Positions 18,001 through 26,700 of a stretch of 64,000 bases of DNA are shown here, one piece after another. The stretch is taken from the NCBI RefSeq assembly GCF_023156585.1, contig NZ_JALNMI010000006.1:1-64000 (forward strand), in the 5' to 3' direction. The translations under genes and the position numbers were made by a program. The notes beneath the pieces are model-generated. The model saw only the letters and a program-made list of their open reading frames with translations. It had not been told where the DNA came from and searched no databases. The DNA is from Subsaxibacter sp. CAU 1640. Lineage in GTDB: Bacteria > Bacteroidota > Bacteroidia > Flavobacteriales > Flavobacteriaceae. The stretch's first letter is position 1; the number at the start of each line of letters is the position of its first letter.

Positions 18001-18881
18001 TAGGAGAAAAGATTTTCATAGGTCAAGCGAGTGTCAACAACGGTTTATTTGATTTTGAATTCGTTGTGCCACGAGACATCGGGATTCCAGTTGGAAATGG
18101 TAAGGCTAGTTTTTATTCAAAAACTGACAACCCTCTTCAAGATCAGGCGGGAGCCAGTTTTGACATCCAAATTGGCGGTATCAATGAAAATGCTGAAGAA
18201 GACAATATTGGTCCCATTATCAATCTTTTTATGAATGATGAAAATTTCGTGACAGGAGGCATAACAAATGAATCACCAACGCTACTAGCTAAAATACAAG
18301 ATAGTAACGGTATCAATACCGCGAGTGGTATTGGACATGACATAGTTGCTATTATCGATGGCGATGAGACCAATCCATTTGTCCTAAATGATTATTATCA
18401 GGCTGATATAGATGATTATCAAAACGGTAAAGTTTCTTATGCCTTCAGGGATTTGGAGCCAGGTCTGCATACGTTGACCTTAAAAGCTTGGGATGTCTAT
18501 AACAATTCGTCCACCTCTGAAATTCAATTTGTTGTGCATGACAAAGATCAAGAATTGATTATCGACAATGTCTTAAACTATCCAAACCCGTTTATAAATT
18601 ACACAGAATTTTGGTTCAACCACAATAGTTCAGAACCTTTGGACGTTTCTATACAGATATTCACGGTTTCTGGTAAATTGGTACGAACCTTAAATGGTCA
18701 AACTGGATCTGGCGAATGTTGTAACCAAGGTGCATCAAACCTATCACGTAACATTGTGTGGGATGGTCGTGATGACTTTGGAGACAAAATTGGTAAAGGC
18801 GTTTACATTTATAAACTTAAGGTACGCTCTAATCAACTGAATAAACAGGTGGAAAAAATTGAAAAACTTGTAATACTATAA
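15027..18881 (+). CDS. porU: type IX secretion system C-terminal signal peptidase PorU
   Basis: The sortase-like C25 (gingipain-family) peptidase that removes the C-terminal signal of type IX cargo at the cell surface. It has 1284 residues with a Sec signal (first about 20 residues, ending near LFSQQ). The catalytic pair is visible: His782 in NYFGHGG and Cys816 in TVTCEF, 34 residues apart as in gingipains. The C-terminus has an FlgD-like/T9SS segment (NYPNPF ... GKLVRTL ... WDGRDDFGDKIGKGVYIYKLKV). It is divergent from gldJ, has its own promoter and is followed 62 bp later by porV, its partner. Confidence 0.96.
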   Translation: MNKYLPFIFLAVCPSLLFSQQKSFDISWNGTKIFQTNISSFEVPAFDDEHLSFNTDYGLLYFTEWDSNVIINESSVELSDVSYSVISRSDLKGLPLNTIPGSPKLTITNAKARDKRSIHLQITPIIKDNGVFKKITSFTVKYNTFSAKTSDPQQRAGIVNSVLSTGQWYRFYVDKSGVFKISKDFLNDLGVNTNVDPRTIKVFGNGGAMLPFLNSSSYPNDLTENAIKFVGEEDGIFNNEDYILFYGEGPKGNVSNLNINTNLNPYTDKSYYYITVGPGYGKRIQPMAQPTGNPDVIFDTFHDYQFHEIDEYNIAKIGRRWFGDRFGIENQKEFLFNFPNLVTTEPVSLKVYVGATAEVQTSMEIKLNGNVVSNLTLNAFADTTLATGDSFTGQVSLSSPEATVMLTYNNNNNPASIAYLDYLSIEATRALRYDGKQFPFKHNSAALASGIVQYSLNNATAVSEIWDISNKYDVTNVVNTDHSAAFIFKAQGGVDKNYLVVAPSNYYLPLRDGNVRVSNQNLKGTIFNNAQGEFQDVDYIIVASSNYVNQAERLAQINRNRYGLNVKVVTLKEIYNEFSSGQQDVAAIRNFLRYVYLNASSETRRLKYLCLFGDASYDYKDRISNNTNIVPSWLSYNSFSLTNSYISDDFYGNMDESEGSMATSDKLDIAVGRILADSPQRAKELVDKIELYYKEPSYGSWRNTFVVISDDVDRSGEQQLQSTTDQMADLVSAEKPFLNIVKIHSDSYQQEATASGARYPKVNKAIKDAIEVGALVVNYFGHGGEDGLAHEFVFDKIDAQDIRNTCKFNCFVTVTCEFTKFDNPQRPTAGELIYWNSQGGSISLITTTREIFLTVGVGFNKVMEKYLFAFGSDNYPSMAEALRLTKNDPLISTQKEVVFYIGDPAMKLAFPKPNIRLTKINDVPLGQNTDVLKALSRVKLSGEVVDTSGNILSNYNGTLTATIYDKEIQRATLGNDGVRVNNQLVILNFKTLGEKIFIGQASVNNGLFDFEFVVPRDIGIPVGNGKASFYSKTDNPLQDQAGASFDIQIGGINENAEEDNIGPIINLFMNDENFVTGGITNESPTLLAKIQDSNGINTASGIGHDIVAIIDGDETNPFVLNDYYQADIDDYQNGKVSYAFRDLEPGLHTLTLKAWDVYNNSSTSEIQFVVHDKDQELIIDNVLNYPNPFINYTEFWFNHNSSEPLDVSIQIFTVSGKLVRTLNGQTGSGECCNQGASNLSRNIVWDGRDDFGDKIGKGVYIYKLKVRSNQLNKQVEKIEKLVIL

Positions 18882-18897
18882 TAAAGATTTATATTTG
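18868..18897 (+). promoter_or_regulatory. promoter of porV inside the porU/porV junction
   Basis: TTG at 18868-18870, a 19-nt gap and TATATTTG at 18890-18897 fit the consensus closely. The -33 half lies inside the porU 3' end, so porV can be transcribed independently of porU. Confidence 0.7.
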
Positions 18898-18943
18898 CTA
18901 AATTGATTAATGCCTCAAGCTCATTAATTAGAACAAAAATTTT

Positions 18944-20164
18944 ATGAAAAAATACATTCTAGCCCTTATCACCTTATCAATCTATAATTTTACCTATGCT
19001 CAAGAAGAAACCGTTGTTTTTCCAAATCAATCTTCGGTAATCACGACAGGTGTTCCATTTCTATTGATAGCTTCAGATGCACGGGCTGCAGGTATGGGAG
19101 ATATGGGTGTTGCAACTTCCGCTGACGCCTACTCTCAACAATGGAATCAATCAAAATACGCATTTTCTTTGGCAAAATCAGGTATTGGAGTAAGTTATAC
19201 ACCTTACTTGAGTAAATTGGTTAACGATATTTTTTTAGGTAACATCACTTACTTCAATCGTTTAAACGATCGTAGTGCTTTTGGTGTAAGTTTTAAATAT
19301 TTTAGTCTTGGGGAAATTGAAATTGTTCAAGATGAATTCTCTGAAGCTTTAATTGAAAAACCAAATGAATTGACAATTGATGCGTCTTACGCACTTAGAT
19401 TAGCAGACCAATTTTCAATGGCTGTGGGATTAAGATACCTTCGTTCTGATTTAAGGATTCAATCGGTTGATGCCAATGCTTCTGCAGCAAGTTCTATTGC
19501 AGTTGACATTTCCGGATATTATCAAAGTGAAGAAAATGCTTATGATAGTTTTAATGGTAGAACTCGTCTAGGTTTTGCAATTCAAAATTTAGGTCCAACT
19601 ATAAAATATGATGATGCTGGCCGAGAGAACTTTTTGCCTACCAATTTAAGACTTGGTGGAGGTTTCGATTTTATATTCGACGAGTACAACACATTGAGTC
19701 TTACCGGAGAGGTTACTAAATTATTGGTTCCAACGCCTCCAGTATTGGGCTTTGTGGATACAGTTCAAGAAGGTGACACCGAACCAAATGGACAACAAGA
19801 TCCTAATGAGCCAACGATTATTGTTGAAGGTAAATCGAACGATGTAAGTTTTGTAAAAGGAATTTTTCAATCATTTGGTGACGCTCCTGGTGGCTTTAGT
19901 GAGGAATTGAAAGAATTTACTTGGGCTTTAGGTGCCGAATATCGCTATCAAGAATCTTTTGCCTTCAGAGCCGGATATTTTAATGAAAGTGAGGATAAAG
20001 GTGCACGTAAGTTTTTCGCTCTAGGCGCAGGATTTAAATATACAACTATCAATATCGATCTGTCATACTTATTCTCTGCTTCAAAAATTCAAAGTCCTTT
20101 GGAAAATACACTTCGTTTTTCATTGACCTTTAACTTTGGCGATGGTGAGTATGATGAATATTAG
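18944..20164 (+). CDS. porV: type IX secretion outer-membrane protein PorV (LptO)
   Basis: A FadL-like outer-membrane beta-barrel of 406 residues that binds type IX cargo signals and hands cargo from the translocon to PorU. The signal peptide ends at YAQ (residue 19). The early SDARAAGMGDMGVATSADAYSQQWN motif region, the alternating aromatic/polar strands and a C-terminal strand ending in FSLTFNFGDGEYDEY are typical. A promoter precedes it and a terminator follows. Confidence 0.95.
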   Translation: MKKYILALITLSIYNFTYAQEETVVFPNQSSVITTGVPFLLIASDARAAGMGDMGVATSADAYSQQWNQSKYAFSLAKSGIGVSYTPYLSKLVNDIFLGNITYFNRLNDRSAFGVSFKYFSLGEIEIVQDEFSEALIEKPNELTIDASYALRLADQFSMAVGLRYLRSDLRIQSVDANASAASSIAVDISGYYQSEENAYDSFNGRTRLGFAIQNLGPTIKYDDAGRENFLPTNLRLGGGFDFIFDEYNTLSLTGEVTKLLVPTPPVLGFVDTVQEGDTEPNGQQDPNEPTIIVEGKSNDVSFVKGIFQSFGDAPGGFSEELKEFTWALGAEYRYQESFAFRAGYFNESEDKGARKFFALGAGFKYTTINIDLSYLFSASKIQSPLENTLRFSLTFNFGDGEYDEY

Positions 20165-20190
20165 AATCAACTAAAAAGAAGTACATAAAG

Positions 20191-20223
20191 AACTATTGTT
20201 TTAACCAAAGCAATAGTTTTTTT
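20191..20223 (+). terminator. terminator after porV
   Basis: AACTATTG pairs with CAATAGTT across a loop of about 12 nt and is followed by a T run; it lies 27 nt after the porV stop. Confidence 0.75.
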
Positions 20224-20259
20224 GTCTAAAATGGTTTCTATTTAACTTTTGAGTAAAAA

Positions 20260-20742
20260 ATGAAAAAAATTACCATAGAATCAACACTTGATGTTTTTGA
20301 CAATTTTGATGAGTTGCCATCCGATGTGCAGTCATTGATGAACAGCGCGAAAAAGGCACGTTTGAAAGCTTATGCTCCATATTCAAACTTTTTAGTTGGT
20401 GCGGCATTACTATTGGACAATGGTGAAGTAATGACAGGTAGCAATCAAGAGAATGCTTCATATCCATCTGGTTTGTGCGCAGAACGTACAGCTATCTATT
20501 ATTCTGGAGCAAAATATCCTGATGCCAAAATTGAAAAAATGTGCATCATTGCTGGTTCTGTTCACAATGAAACATCTTCACCCATTCCTCCATGCGGAGC
20601 TTGTAGACAAGCCATTGCGGAATATGAAGTTAAGCAAGAGAGTCCCATCGAAATTTATTTCATGGGAGAGACAGGAAAAGTAGTGAAATCTGAATCGCTT
20701 GCTAATCTTCTTCCACTGATGTTTGACAAATCTTTTCTATAA
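20260..20742 (+). CDS. cdd: cytidine deaminase
   Basis: A zinc-dependent (deoxy)cytidine deaminase of 160 residues used in pyrimidine salvage. The zinc/active-site elements are present in order: NASYPSGLCAERTAI (Cys ligand and catalytic Glu) and PPCGACRQAI (two Cys ligands), the homotetrameric three-Cys type. A short N-terminal extension of about 25 residues (acidic, VFDNFDELPSDVQSL) precedes the catalytic domain. It sits between porV and pdhA, a gene order also seen in other Flavobacteriaceae. Confidence 0.95.
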   Translation: MKKITIESTLDVFDNFDELPSDVQSLMNSAKKARLKAYAPYSNFLVGAALLLDNGEVMTGSNQENASYPSGLCAERTAIYYSGAKYPDAKIEKMCIIAGSVHNETSSPIPPCGACRQAIAEYEVKQESPIEIYFMGETGKVVKSESLANLLPLMFDKSFL

Positions 20743-20795
20743 CGATTTCGTAGAAATTTTACGATTTTCGGTTTTTTCATTAGTTGTTAAAGTAT

Positions 20796-20803
20796 TACTT
20801 TTG
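20796..20803 (+). promoter_or_regulatory. -7 element upstream of pdhA
   Basis: TACTTTTG fits TAnnTTTG and lies 30 nt before the pdhA ATG. No TTG occurs at ideal spacing; the only near one is too close. Confidence 0.4.
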
Positions 20804-20833
20804 TTATTCGTTCTATTTTAACTGACGTTACTA

Positions 20834-21832
20834 ATGCAAAAAATCACGAAAGAAGTTTACCTAAAGTGGTATGAAGATATGTTGTTTTGGCGCAAGTTTG
20901 AAGATAAACTCGCTGCTGTTTACATTCAACAAAAAGTAAGAGGATTTCTTCACCTGTATAATGGCCAAGAGGCTATATTAGCTGGTGCTTTGCACGCTAT
21001 GGATTTGACAAAAGACAAGATGATTACGGCATATCGTAATCACGTGCAGCCGATTGGTATGGGTGTGGACCCAAAACGTGTGATGGCAGAATTGTACGGT
21101 AAGGGCACAGGTACATCGCAAGGTCTTGGTGGTTCTATGCATATTTTTTCAAAAGAACATCGTTTTTACGGTGGGCATGGTATCGTAGGAGGTCAGATTC
21201 CTCTAGGAGCAGGTATTGCATTTGGTGACAAATATCACGGTAGTGATGCTGTAACGTTATGCTGTTTTGGTGATGGTGCTGCAAGACAAGGTTCACTTCA
21301 TGAAACATTCAATTTAGCAATGCTTTGGAAATTACCTGTTGTTTTTGTGTGCGAAAACAATGGTTATGCAATGGGAACTTCGGTAGAGAGAACAGCAAAC
21401 CATACAGAAATCTGGAAATTGGGTCTAGGTTATGAAATGCCTTGCGGACCAGTGGATGGTATGAACCCTGTGAAAGTTGCCGAAGCATTTGATGAAGCTA
21501 TTCAAAGGGCACGTAGAGGCGATGGGCCTACATTCTTGGAATTGAAAACCTATCGTTATAGAGGTCACTCAATGAGTGATGCTCAACATTACAGAACTAA
21601 AGAAGAAGTTGCCGAATATCAGAAAATTGACCCAATCACTCAAGTGAAAGAGGTTTTGATGGACGAATATAAAGTTTCAGAGGCTCAAATTGAGGAGATG
21701 GATCAAAGAGTGAAAGATTTAGTTGCTGAATGTGAAAAATTCGCTGAAGAATCTCCTTGGCCAGATAAGAATGTTATGTACGACGTGGTTTACGAACAAG
21801 AAGATTATCCATTTATACAACACAAACTATAA
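20834..21832 (+). CDS. pdhA: pyruvate dehydrogenase E1 component, alpha subunit
   Basis: The thiamine-diphosphate-binding alpha subunit of the E1 heterotetramer, 332 residues. The ThDP motif GDGAARQGSLHETFNLA followed by VCENNGYAMGTS and the phosphorylation-loop-like YRYRGHSMSDAQHYR are diagnostic. The partner beta subunit gene is not adjacent; pdhC (E2) follows 3 nt later and so is co-transcribed. The enzyme decarboxylates pyruvate and transfers the acetyl group to the E2 lipoyl domains. Confidence 0.96.
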   Translation: MQKITKEVYLKWYEDMLFWRKFEDKLAAVYIQQKVRGFLHLYNGQEAILAGALHAMDLTKDKMITAYRNHVQPIGMGVDPKRVMAELYGKGTGTSQGLGGSMHIFSKEHRFYGGHGIVGGQIPLGAGIAFGDKYHGSDAVTLCCFGDGAARQGSLHETFNLAMLWKLPVVFVCENNGYAMGTSVERTANHTEIWKLGLGYEMPCGPVDGMNPVKVAEAFDEAIQRARRGDGPTFLELKTYRYRGHSMSDAQHYRTKEEVAEYQKIDPITQVKEVLMDEYKVSEAQIEEMDQRVKDLVAECEKFAEESPWPDKNVMYDVVYEQEDYPFIQHKL

Positions 21833-21835
21833 GCT

Positions 21836-23524
21836 ATGGCAGAGATCATAAATATGCCTCGTTTGAGCGACACAATGGAAGAAGGAACTGTCGCAACTTG
21901 GTTAAAAAAAGTTGGTGACAAGGTGAAGGAAGGCGATATTCTTGCTGAAATTGAAACGGACAAGGCTACGATGGAGTTTGAATCCTTCTATGAAGGAACC
22001 TTGTTGTACATCGGTGTGAAGGAAGGTGAGACTACAAAAGTTGACGAGTTGTTGGCAATTATTGGTGACGAAGGTGAAGATGTTTCTGAACTGATTAAAG
22101 GAGGTGATTCAAAGTCTAAAGAAGAATCAAAAGCTTCCGAAGAGAAAGAAACTGAAAAGAAATCAGAAGAAAAAGAAGATAAATCAGAAGATAAAAAAGA
22201 AAAGAAGGAAGATACTTCGGACAAAAAATCTGAAGATTCAAGCTCATCTGCTAGTGCCGAAATTCCTGAAGGCGTTACGGTAGTAACAATGCCGCGTTTG
22301 AGTGATACAATGGAAGAAGGAACCGTTGCCACTTGGCTAAAAAAAGAAGGTGATGAAGTTAATGAAGGTGATATTCTTGCGGAAATTGAGACAGATAAAG
22401 CAACAATGGAATTCGAATCGTTTCAAGCTGGAACGCTATTGTACGTTGGCTTGAAAGAAGGTGAATCAGCAAAGGTGGATGCATTGCTTGCTATCATTGG
22501 TCCTAAAGGTACTGATGTATCAGGCGTAGCCAAAAACTTTAAAGCAGATGGAGGCACTTCTAAAACTGAAGAAGCTCCGAAAGAAAAAGAAGCTCCAAAA
22601 GAAGAAAAGAAGACTGAAACTCCAAAGCAAGAGTCAAAACCTACACAAACAACGTCAACTTCTGATGGTGGACGCGTGTTTGTGTCACCTTTAGCTAAAA
22701 AGATGGCTGATGAAAAAGGCATTAATCTATCACAAGTGAAAGGTTCTGGAGAACACGGACGTATCATCAAAAGAGATATTGAAAACTTTACACCAGGTGC
22801 TGCTTCGGTAGCTTCAGTAGGTAAATTTGTTCCTGTTGGACAAGAGGATTTTGAGGAAAAAGCGAATTCGCAAATGCGTAAAACCATTGCAAAACGTTTG
22901 GCAGAATCTAAATTCACAGCACCTCACTATTACCTGAATGTAGAGTTTGATATGACAAATGCCATTGCATTCCGAGAGCAATTCAACTCCATACCAGACA
23001 CTAAAATATCTTTTAACGATATGATTGTGAAAGCTTGTGCGTTGGCTTTAAAGCAGCATCCGCAAGTAAATTCTCAATGGTTTGCGGATAAAATGCGTTT
23101 GAATCATCACGTAAATATCGGTGTGGCTGTAGCAGTTGAAGATGGTTTGGTAGTGCCTGTTGTGAAATTTGCCAATGAGCAGAGTTTACCTCAAATTGGT
23201 GCCGCGGTTAAGGACTTTGCTGGAAAAGCTCGAAACAAAAAACTGACACCTCAAGAAATGGAAGGAAGCACATTTACGGTTTCTAATCTTGGAATGTTCG
23301 GAATTGAGAGTTTTACATCGATTATCAATCAACCGAATTCGGCAATTCTTTCTGTAGGTACAATTGTTGAAAAACCAGTGGTAAAGAATGGTCAGATTGT
23401 AGTTGGGAATACTATGAAACTATGCTTGGCTTGCGACCATAGAACTGTTGACGGTGCAACAGGAGCTCAATTCCTTCAGACTTTGAAGGGGTATATTGAG
23501 AATCCTGTGACGATGCTCGTTTAA
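21836..23524 (+). CDS. pdhC: pyruvate dehydrogenase E2, dihydrolipoamide acetyltransferase
   Basis: E2 core of the PDH complex, 562 residues. Two near-identical lipoyl domains carry ETDKATMEFE with the lipoylated Lys at residues 43 and 188. Each is followed by a charged linker rich in Lys, Glu and Ser (about 95-140 and 240-275). An E3/E1-binding domain (about 280-318; FVSPLAKKMADEKGI ... GSGEHGRIIKRDI) comes next. The C-terminal acetyltransferase domain ends with CDHRTVDGATGAQFL, containing the catalytic His and Asp. It is the last gene of the pdhAC unit and has a clear terminator. Confidence 0.97.
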   Translation: MAEIINMPRLSDTMEEGTVATWLKKVGDKVKEGDILAEIETDKATMEFESFYEGTLLYIGVKEGETTKVDELLAIIGDEGEDVSELIKGGDSKSKEESKASEEKETEKKSEEKEDKSEDKKEKKEDTSDKKSEDSSSSASAEIPEGVTVVTMPRLSDTMEEGTVATWLKKEGDEVNEGDILAEIETDKATMEFESFQAGTLLYVGLKEGESAKVDALLAIIGPKGTDVSGVAKNFKADGGTSKTEEAPKEKEAPKEEKKTETPKQESKPTQTTSTSDGGRVFVSPLAKKMADEKGINLSQVKGSGEHGRIIKRDIENFTPGAASVASVGKFVPVGQEDFEEKANSQMRKTIAKRLAESKFTAPHYYLNVEFDMTNAIAFREQFNSIPDTKISFNDMIVKACALALKQHPQVNSQWFADKMRLNHHVNIGVAVAVEDGLVVPVVKFANEQSLPQIGAAVKDFAGKARNKKLTPQEMEGSTFTVSNLGMFGIESFTSIINQPNSAILSVGTIVEKPVVKNGQIVVGNTMKLCLACDHRTVDGATGAQFLQTLKGYIENPVTMLV

Positions 23525-23550
23525 ATAAGACTTATAAAATTGAATATATT

Positions 23551-23585
23551 ATCCTGCTTTATTTTATTGAAGCAGGATTTTTTTA
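23551..23585 (+). terminator. terminator after pdhC
   Basis: ATCCTGCTT and AAGCAGGAT form a 9-bp stem around a loop of 10 nt, followed by a T tract. Confidence 0.9.
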
Positions 23586-23609
23586 TATTTAGAGCTAAAT
23601 CAAAATTTT

Positions 23610-24581
23610 ATGAAAAACATTCTTTCTATTGTTAGTATTTTGATTTTGGTAAGCTGTAAATCCAAAGTTGTTGAAACTACTGAAACATTAAAGGAAAGCG
23701 ATTCCAAAACAGTTGTAATTACCAGTGGTGAATTGCGTGAGAGTGTCACATATTTGGCTTCCGATGAATTGCAAGGTAGAGACACTGGCTCTGAAGGCAT
23801 CGAAAAGGCAGCAATTTTTATAGAAGAAAAGTTTAAGAAATATGGAGTGAAACCTTACTTTGAAAGCTATCGTGATAACTATGATGCCAAAGGAAGAGCA
23901 GCCTTTAATGTTATAGGCTATGTGGAAGGAAATGACCCAAATTTGAAAAACGAATTCATTATTCTTGGAGCACATTATGATCATATTGGTTTTGGAAAAC
24001 CTGTAGAGAATGATTCTATTGCTAATGGCGCGAATGATGACGCCTCTGGTACTGCAGCAGTCTTGGCAATGTCGCGTTATTTTGCGGCAAAAAAGAACAA
24101 CAAACGCAGTATTCTCTTTACATTGTATTCTGGTGAGGAAATGGGATTGCTGGGCTCAAAACATTTGGCGGAAAAATTAAAAGACGCAAATGTCAATATC
24201 TACACGATGGTTAATTTTGAAATGATAGGCGTGCCTATGACCGATAAAGATTATGATGCGTATTTTACAGGGTTTGATTTGTCTAATATGGCTCCAAAAA
24301 TGAACGACTATGTTGGCTACAACATGTTAGGACTTCTTCCTCAAGCAAAGGAATATCAATTATTCTACCGTTCTGATAATTATTCTTTCTATAAAGTATT
24401 CAATAGGCCTTGTCATGCTATATCTACCTTTGATTTTACCAACTATGAGTATTATCACCATGTAGATGACGAAGCTGATAAAATGGATTATCAATTTATG
24501 GCAAGCTTGGTCAACAAATTGATTCCTGCCTTTGAAACGATGAGCAACACTGCCGAGCCAGAAATAAAGATGAATGAGTAA
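23610..24581 (+). CDS. M28-family zinc aminopeptidase lipoprotein
   Basis: A secreted metallopeptidase of 323 residues. The signal ends in a lipobox with Cys16 (LILVSC). The M28 co-catalytic zinc motifs are visible: GAHYDHIGFG (His ligand and Asp), ANDDASGTAAVL (bridging Asp) and SGEEMGLLGS (catalytic Glu and Glu ligand), with a C-terminal YYHHVDDEADKMDY carrying the last His. It probably trims peptides in the periplasm or at the surface. The downstream SDR gene overlaps its 3' end by 8 bp. Confidence 0.92.
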   Translation: MKNILSIVSILILVSCKSKVVETTETLKESDSKTVVITSGELRESVTYLASDELQGRDTGSEGIEKAAIFIEEKFKKYGVKPYFESYRDNYDAKGRAAFNVIGYVEGNDPNLKNEFIILGAHYDHIGFGKPVENDSIANGANDDASGTAAVLAMSRYFAAKKNNKRSILFTLYSGEEMGLLGSKHLAEKLKDANVNIYTMVNFEMIGVPMTDKDYDAYFTGFDLSNMAPKMNDYVGYNMLGLLPQAKEYQLFYRSDNYSFYKVFNRPCHAISTFDFTNYEYYHHVDDEADKMDYQFMASLVNKLIPAFETMSNTAEPEIKMNE

Positions 24582-25257
24582 GAACATTGTCATAACAGGA
24601 ACGAGCCGAGGGATTGGGTTTGAGATGGTGCAACTATTTGCTAAAAATGGGCATAAGGTGTTGGCTTTGTCCCGTAACGAAGTTCCTGTAAAAAAATTGA
24701 AGCTTAAGAATGTTACTGTTTTTCCTTTTGATTTGGGAGATCTCGAAGCATATGCAAAAGTTGTGGATTTTATCTCCACTGAATGGCAAAATGTTGATAT
24801 TTTAATCAATAATGCAGGTGCTTTACTGAATAAACCTTTCACCCACACAAGCATGAACGATTTTGAAGAGGTTTACAGGACGAATGTTTTTGGTGTTGCA
24901 GAACTGACGCGTTTGGTGTTGCCGTTTATGTATCGTGGAAGCCACGTGGTGACCATAAGTAGTATGGGTGGCGTGCAAGGAAGTGTCAAGTTTCCTGGTC
25001 TGGCAGCTTACAGTAGCAGCAAAGCTGCGGTGATTACGTTAACTGAACTACTTGCCGAAGAATATAAAGAAACTGGTATCTCTTTCAATGTCTTGGCTCT
25101 TGGAGCAGTACAGACCGAAATGCTTGCTGAAGCATTTCCTGGATATGATGCGCCAACCACTGCCACGAATATGGCTCGATACATCGTCGATTTTGCCATG
25201 AATGGTAACGAATTTTACAACGGGAAACTACTCCAAGTTTCTAATAGTACGCCTTAA
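24574..25257 (+). CDS. short-chain dehydrogenase/reductase (SDR)
   Basis: A classical SDR oxidoreductase of 227 residues with the cofactor motif TGTSRGIGFEM near the N-terminus, the NNAG motif, the catalytic Ser (ISSMGG) and the YSSSK active-site motif in AAYSSSKAA. The Ser-Arg after the first Gly suggests NADPH preference; this is inference. The substrate is unknown. The start overlaps the 3' end of the peptidase gene by 8 bp, which suggests co-transcription. Confidence 0.92.
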   Translation: MSKNIVITGTSRGIGFEMVQLFAKNGHKVLALSRNEVPVKKLKLKNVTVFPFDLGDLEAYAKVVDFISTEWQNVDILINNAGALLNKPFTHTSMNDFEEVYRTNVFGVAELTRLVLPFMYRGSHVVTISSMGGVQGSVKFPGLAAYSSSKAAVITLTELLAEEYKETGISFNVLALGAVQTEMLAEAFPGYDAPTTATNMARYIVDFAMNGNEFYNGKLLQVSNSTP

Positions 25258-25833
25258 CTATTCATCCAAAGGGAAGGAGAGACCTATAGCTGCGGCACCT
25301 GTAAATTGTTCGGCGGAAGGATGGTAATAATATGCAAATGCCAAGTCTACTCCATTATCGCGACCTACAGCCAATCCCAAGGTAAATGGAATATGAAACT
25401 GAAATCCTTTCTTTTCAACATTGGTAAAAGGTGTATAAGTAACAAACTTACCGACTGAACCACCAACTCCTACTTCTATAAAAGGTGCCACATACGGAAT
25501 AGGAATGGCTAGGCGCACTTTGGTTCCGAACATAACCGCAGAAGTAGAAATGTCATAATCTTTCAGTGCCTCATCGCTTAATTCTTCATTGAATTTTGTA
25601 GAAACAAACGCAAGGTAAGGACGTACACCAAACCATTTTTTGATGGCATAGACATATTCGCCTTGAATGAAAAAGCCACTGGCTCCTATATTGATGTCTT
25701 CATTTGGATAGCTTAATCCGAAACCGATACTTGCGTCAATAAATCGGCCTTTGTTAGGTTGGGCAGTTGATGTAAAAGTAAAGCTAGCTATGATAGCAAT
25801 ACAACAGTAAAAGGTAAGTAGATTTTTAGGCAT
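25258..25833 (-). CDS. small outer-membrane beta-barrel protein
   Basis: A 191-residue exported protein. The N-terminal signal (LLTFYCCIAIIASFTFTSTAQ) is followed by alternating strands of an OmpA/opacity-like eight-stranded barrel, ending with a strand in AIGLSFPLDE. The gene ends directly against the convergent SDR stop. No enzymatic motif is seen and the function is unknown; it is probably a structural or adhesive surface barrel. Confidence 0.7.
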   Translation of the reverse strand: MPKNLLTFYCCIAIIASFTFTSTAQPNKGRFIDASIGFGLSYPNEDINIGASGFFIQGEYVYAIKKWFGVRPYLAFVSTKFNEELSDEALKDYDISTSAVMFGTKVRLAIPIPYVAPFIEVGVGGSVGKFVTYTPFTNVEKKGFQFHIPFTLGLAVGRDNGVDLAFAYYYHPSAEQFTGAAAIGLSFPLDE

Positions 25834-25971
25834 GGGTATAAATTTAAAGCGGCTAATATACTTTATTTTTTCATGTGGAATTCTTCAGAAGAAAAAATAT
25901 GAAAGATTACTGTTTGAATTCTTTTCAGAACGACAAATTAGAATCTTATTATTTTGTGAAAGATTAAAACT

Positions 25972-26484
25972 TTACCTATTAATTCCCTGTGTGGTGAACG
26001 AAATGCCTTGTTGACCTGACGTAGAAATCATGACGGCATCGAAAATGGGTTCGTGGGTGTTTTCTTGTTTGGCCCACTCAAAGATAAAGTTGGCGCCACT
26101 GCCACCATGATTGTCTTTTTCGTCTATGACAATCTCAATAGTTTCCAATGGTTTTAGGTACACTGGCGTTTTGGTGTAGGAACGAATCAAATCGCCTTCT
26201 GTGTTGTAATAATCTGCTTTTCTAATGTAAATAGTATCTGTAGAGCTGATGTTTCTTAAACTCACGGTTACGGTGAGGTTAATAATGCGATGTTCTGTGA
26301 CACTGTAGATGGCCGAATACACTGCAAGATAGCTGCTTCCAGTTTGTAGACTGTCTGCAGGATTGATGGTAGCTGCTCTTTCTTTCCAATTGATGGGTGT
26401 GATGTCATCATACGGCTGAATTTCTGAATTGCATGAGGTCAACATCAAAAGAAGACTGAATGATATGAGTGCGATGTATTTCAT
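25972..26484 (-). CDS. DUF3124 domain lipoprotein
   Basis: A 170-residue lipoprotein with the lipid Cys at residue 18 (LLMLTSC). The remainder fits DUF3124: VYSAIYS, TVSLRNISSTDTIYI, YYNTEGDLIRSY and the C-terminal GGSGANFIFEWA. The domain has a beta-sandwich-like pattern with no catalytic residues visible. It is located on the periplasmic side of a membrane; function unknown. The gene is solitary. Confidence 0.8.
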   Translation of the reverse strand: MKYIALISFSLLLMLTSCNSEIQPYDDITPINWKERAATINPADSLQTGSSYLAVYSAIYSVTEHRIINLTVTVSLRNISSTDTIYIRKADYYNTEGDLIRSYTKTPVYLKPLETIEIVIDEKDNHGGSGANFIFEWAKQENTHEPIFDAVMISTSGQQGISFTTQGINR

Positions 26485-26529
26485 TATTTAAAAATAGGAA
26501 AAAAAAAGATAATGATTGTGGGTTGATTG

Positions 26530-26673
26530 ATGATTGTTGATGACAAATTGTTCTCTGGTTATGTCTATTGTATGTGGAAAGTACTCTTTGCAAGAACCAA
26601 TGTATTCAGTTTTAGTTATTCACAGGCTGGTTTTGAGAAGGAAGCTGTTGATTTTATGAAAGCGTTGCACTAA
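26530..26673 (+). other. possible 47-codon small ORF or gene remnant
   Basis: The ATG at 26530 opens 47 codons ending at TAA 26671-26673. The C-terminal half reads like ordinary protein (FSYSQAGFEKEAVDFMKALH). The frame is the same as that of the following repeat array. It could be a real short gene or the tail of a decayed one; I cannot identify the family. Confidence 0.25.
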
Positions 26674-26700
26674 TCTTTCAGTAATGTCCATTTGTTCATC

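Noticed and set aside
21988-22917. Long antisense ORFs (114 and 164 codons) across pdhC
   Set aside because: They are antisense to the well-supported lipoyl domains and charged linkers, their Ser-rich translation mirrors the Glu/Lys-rich linkers, and no family motif is visible.
24360-24854. Antisense 164-codon ORF over the M28 peptidase/SDR junction
   Set aside because: Both underlying genes are clear; the ORF is an artefact of the complementary strand.
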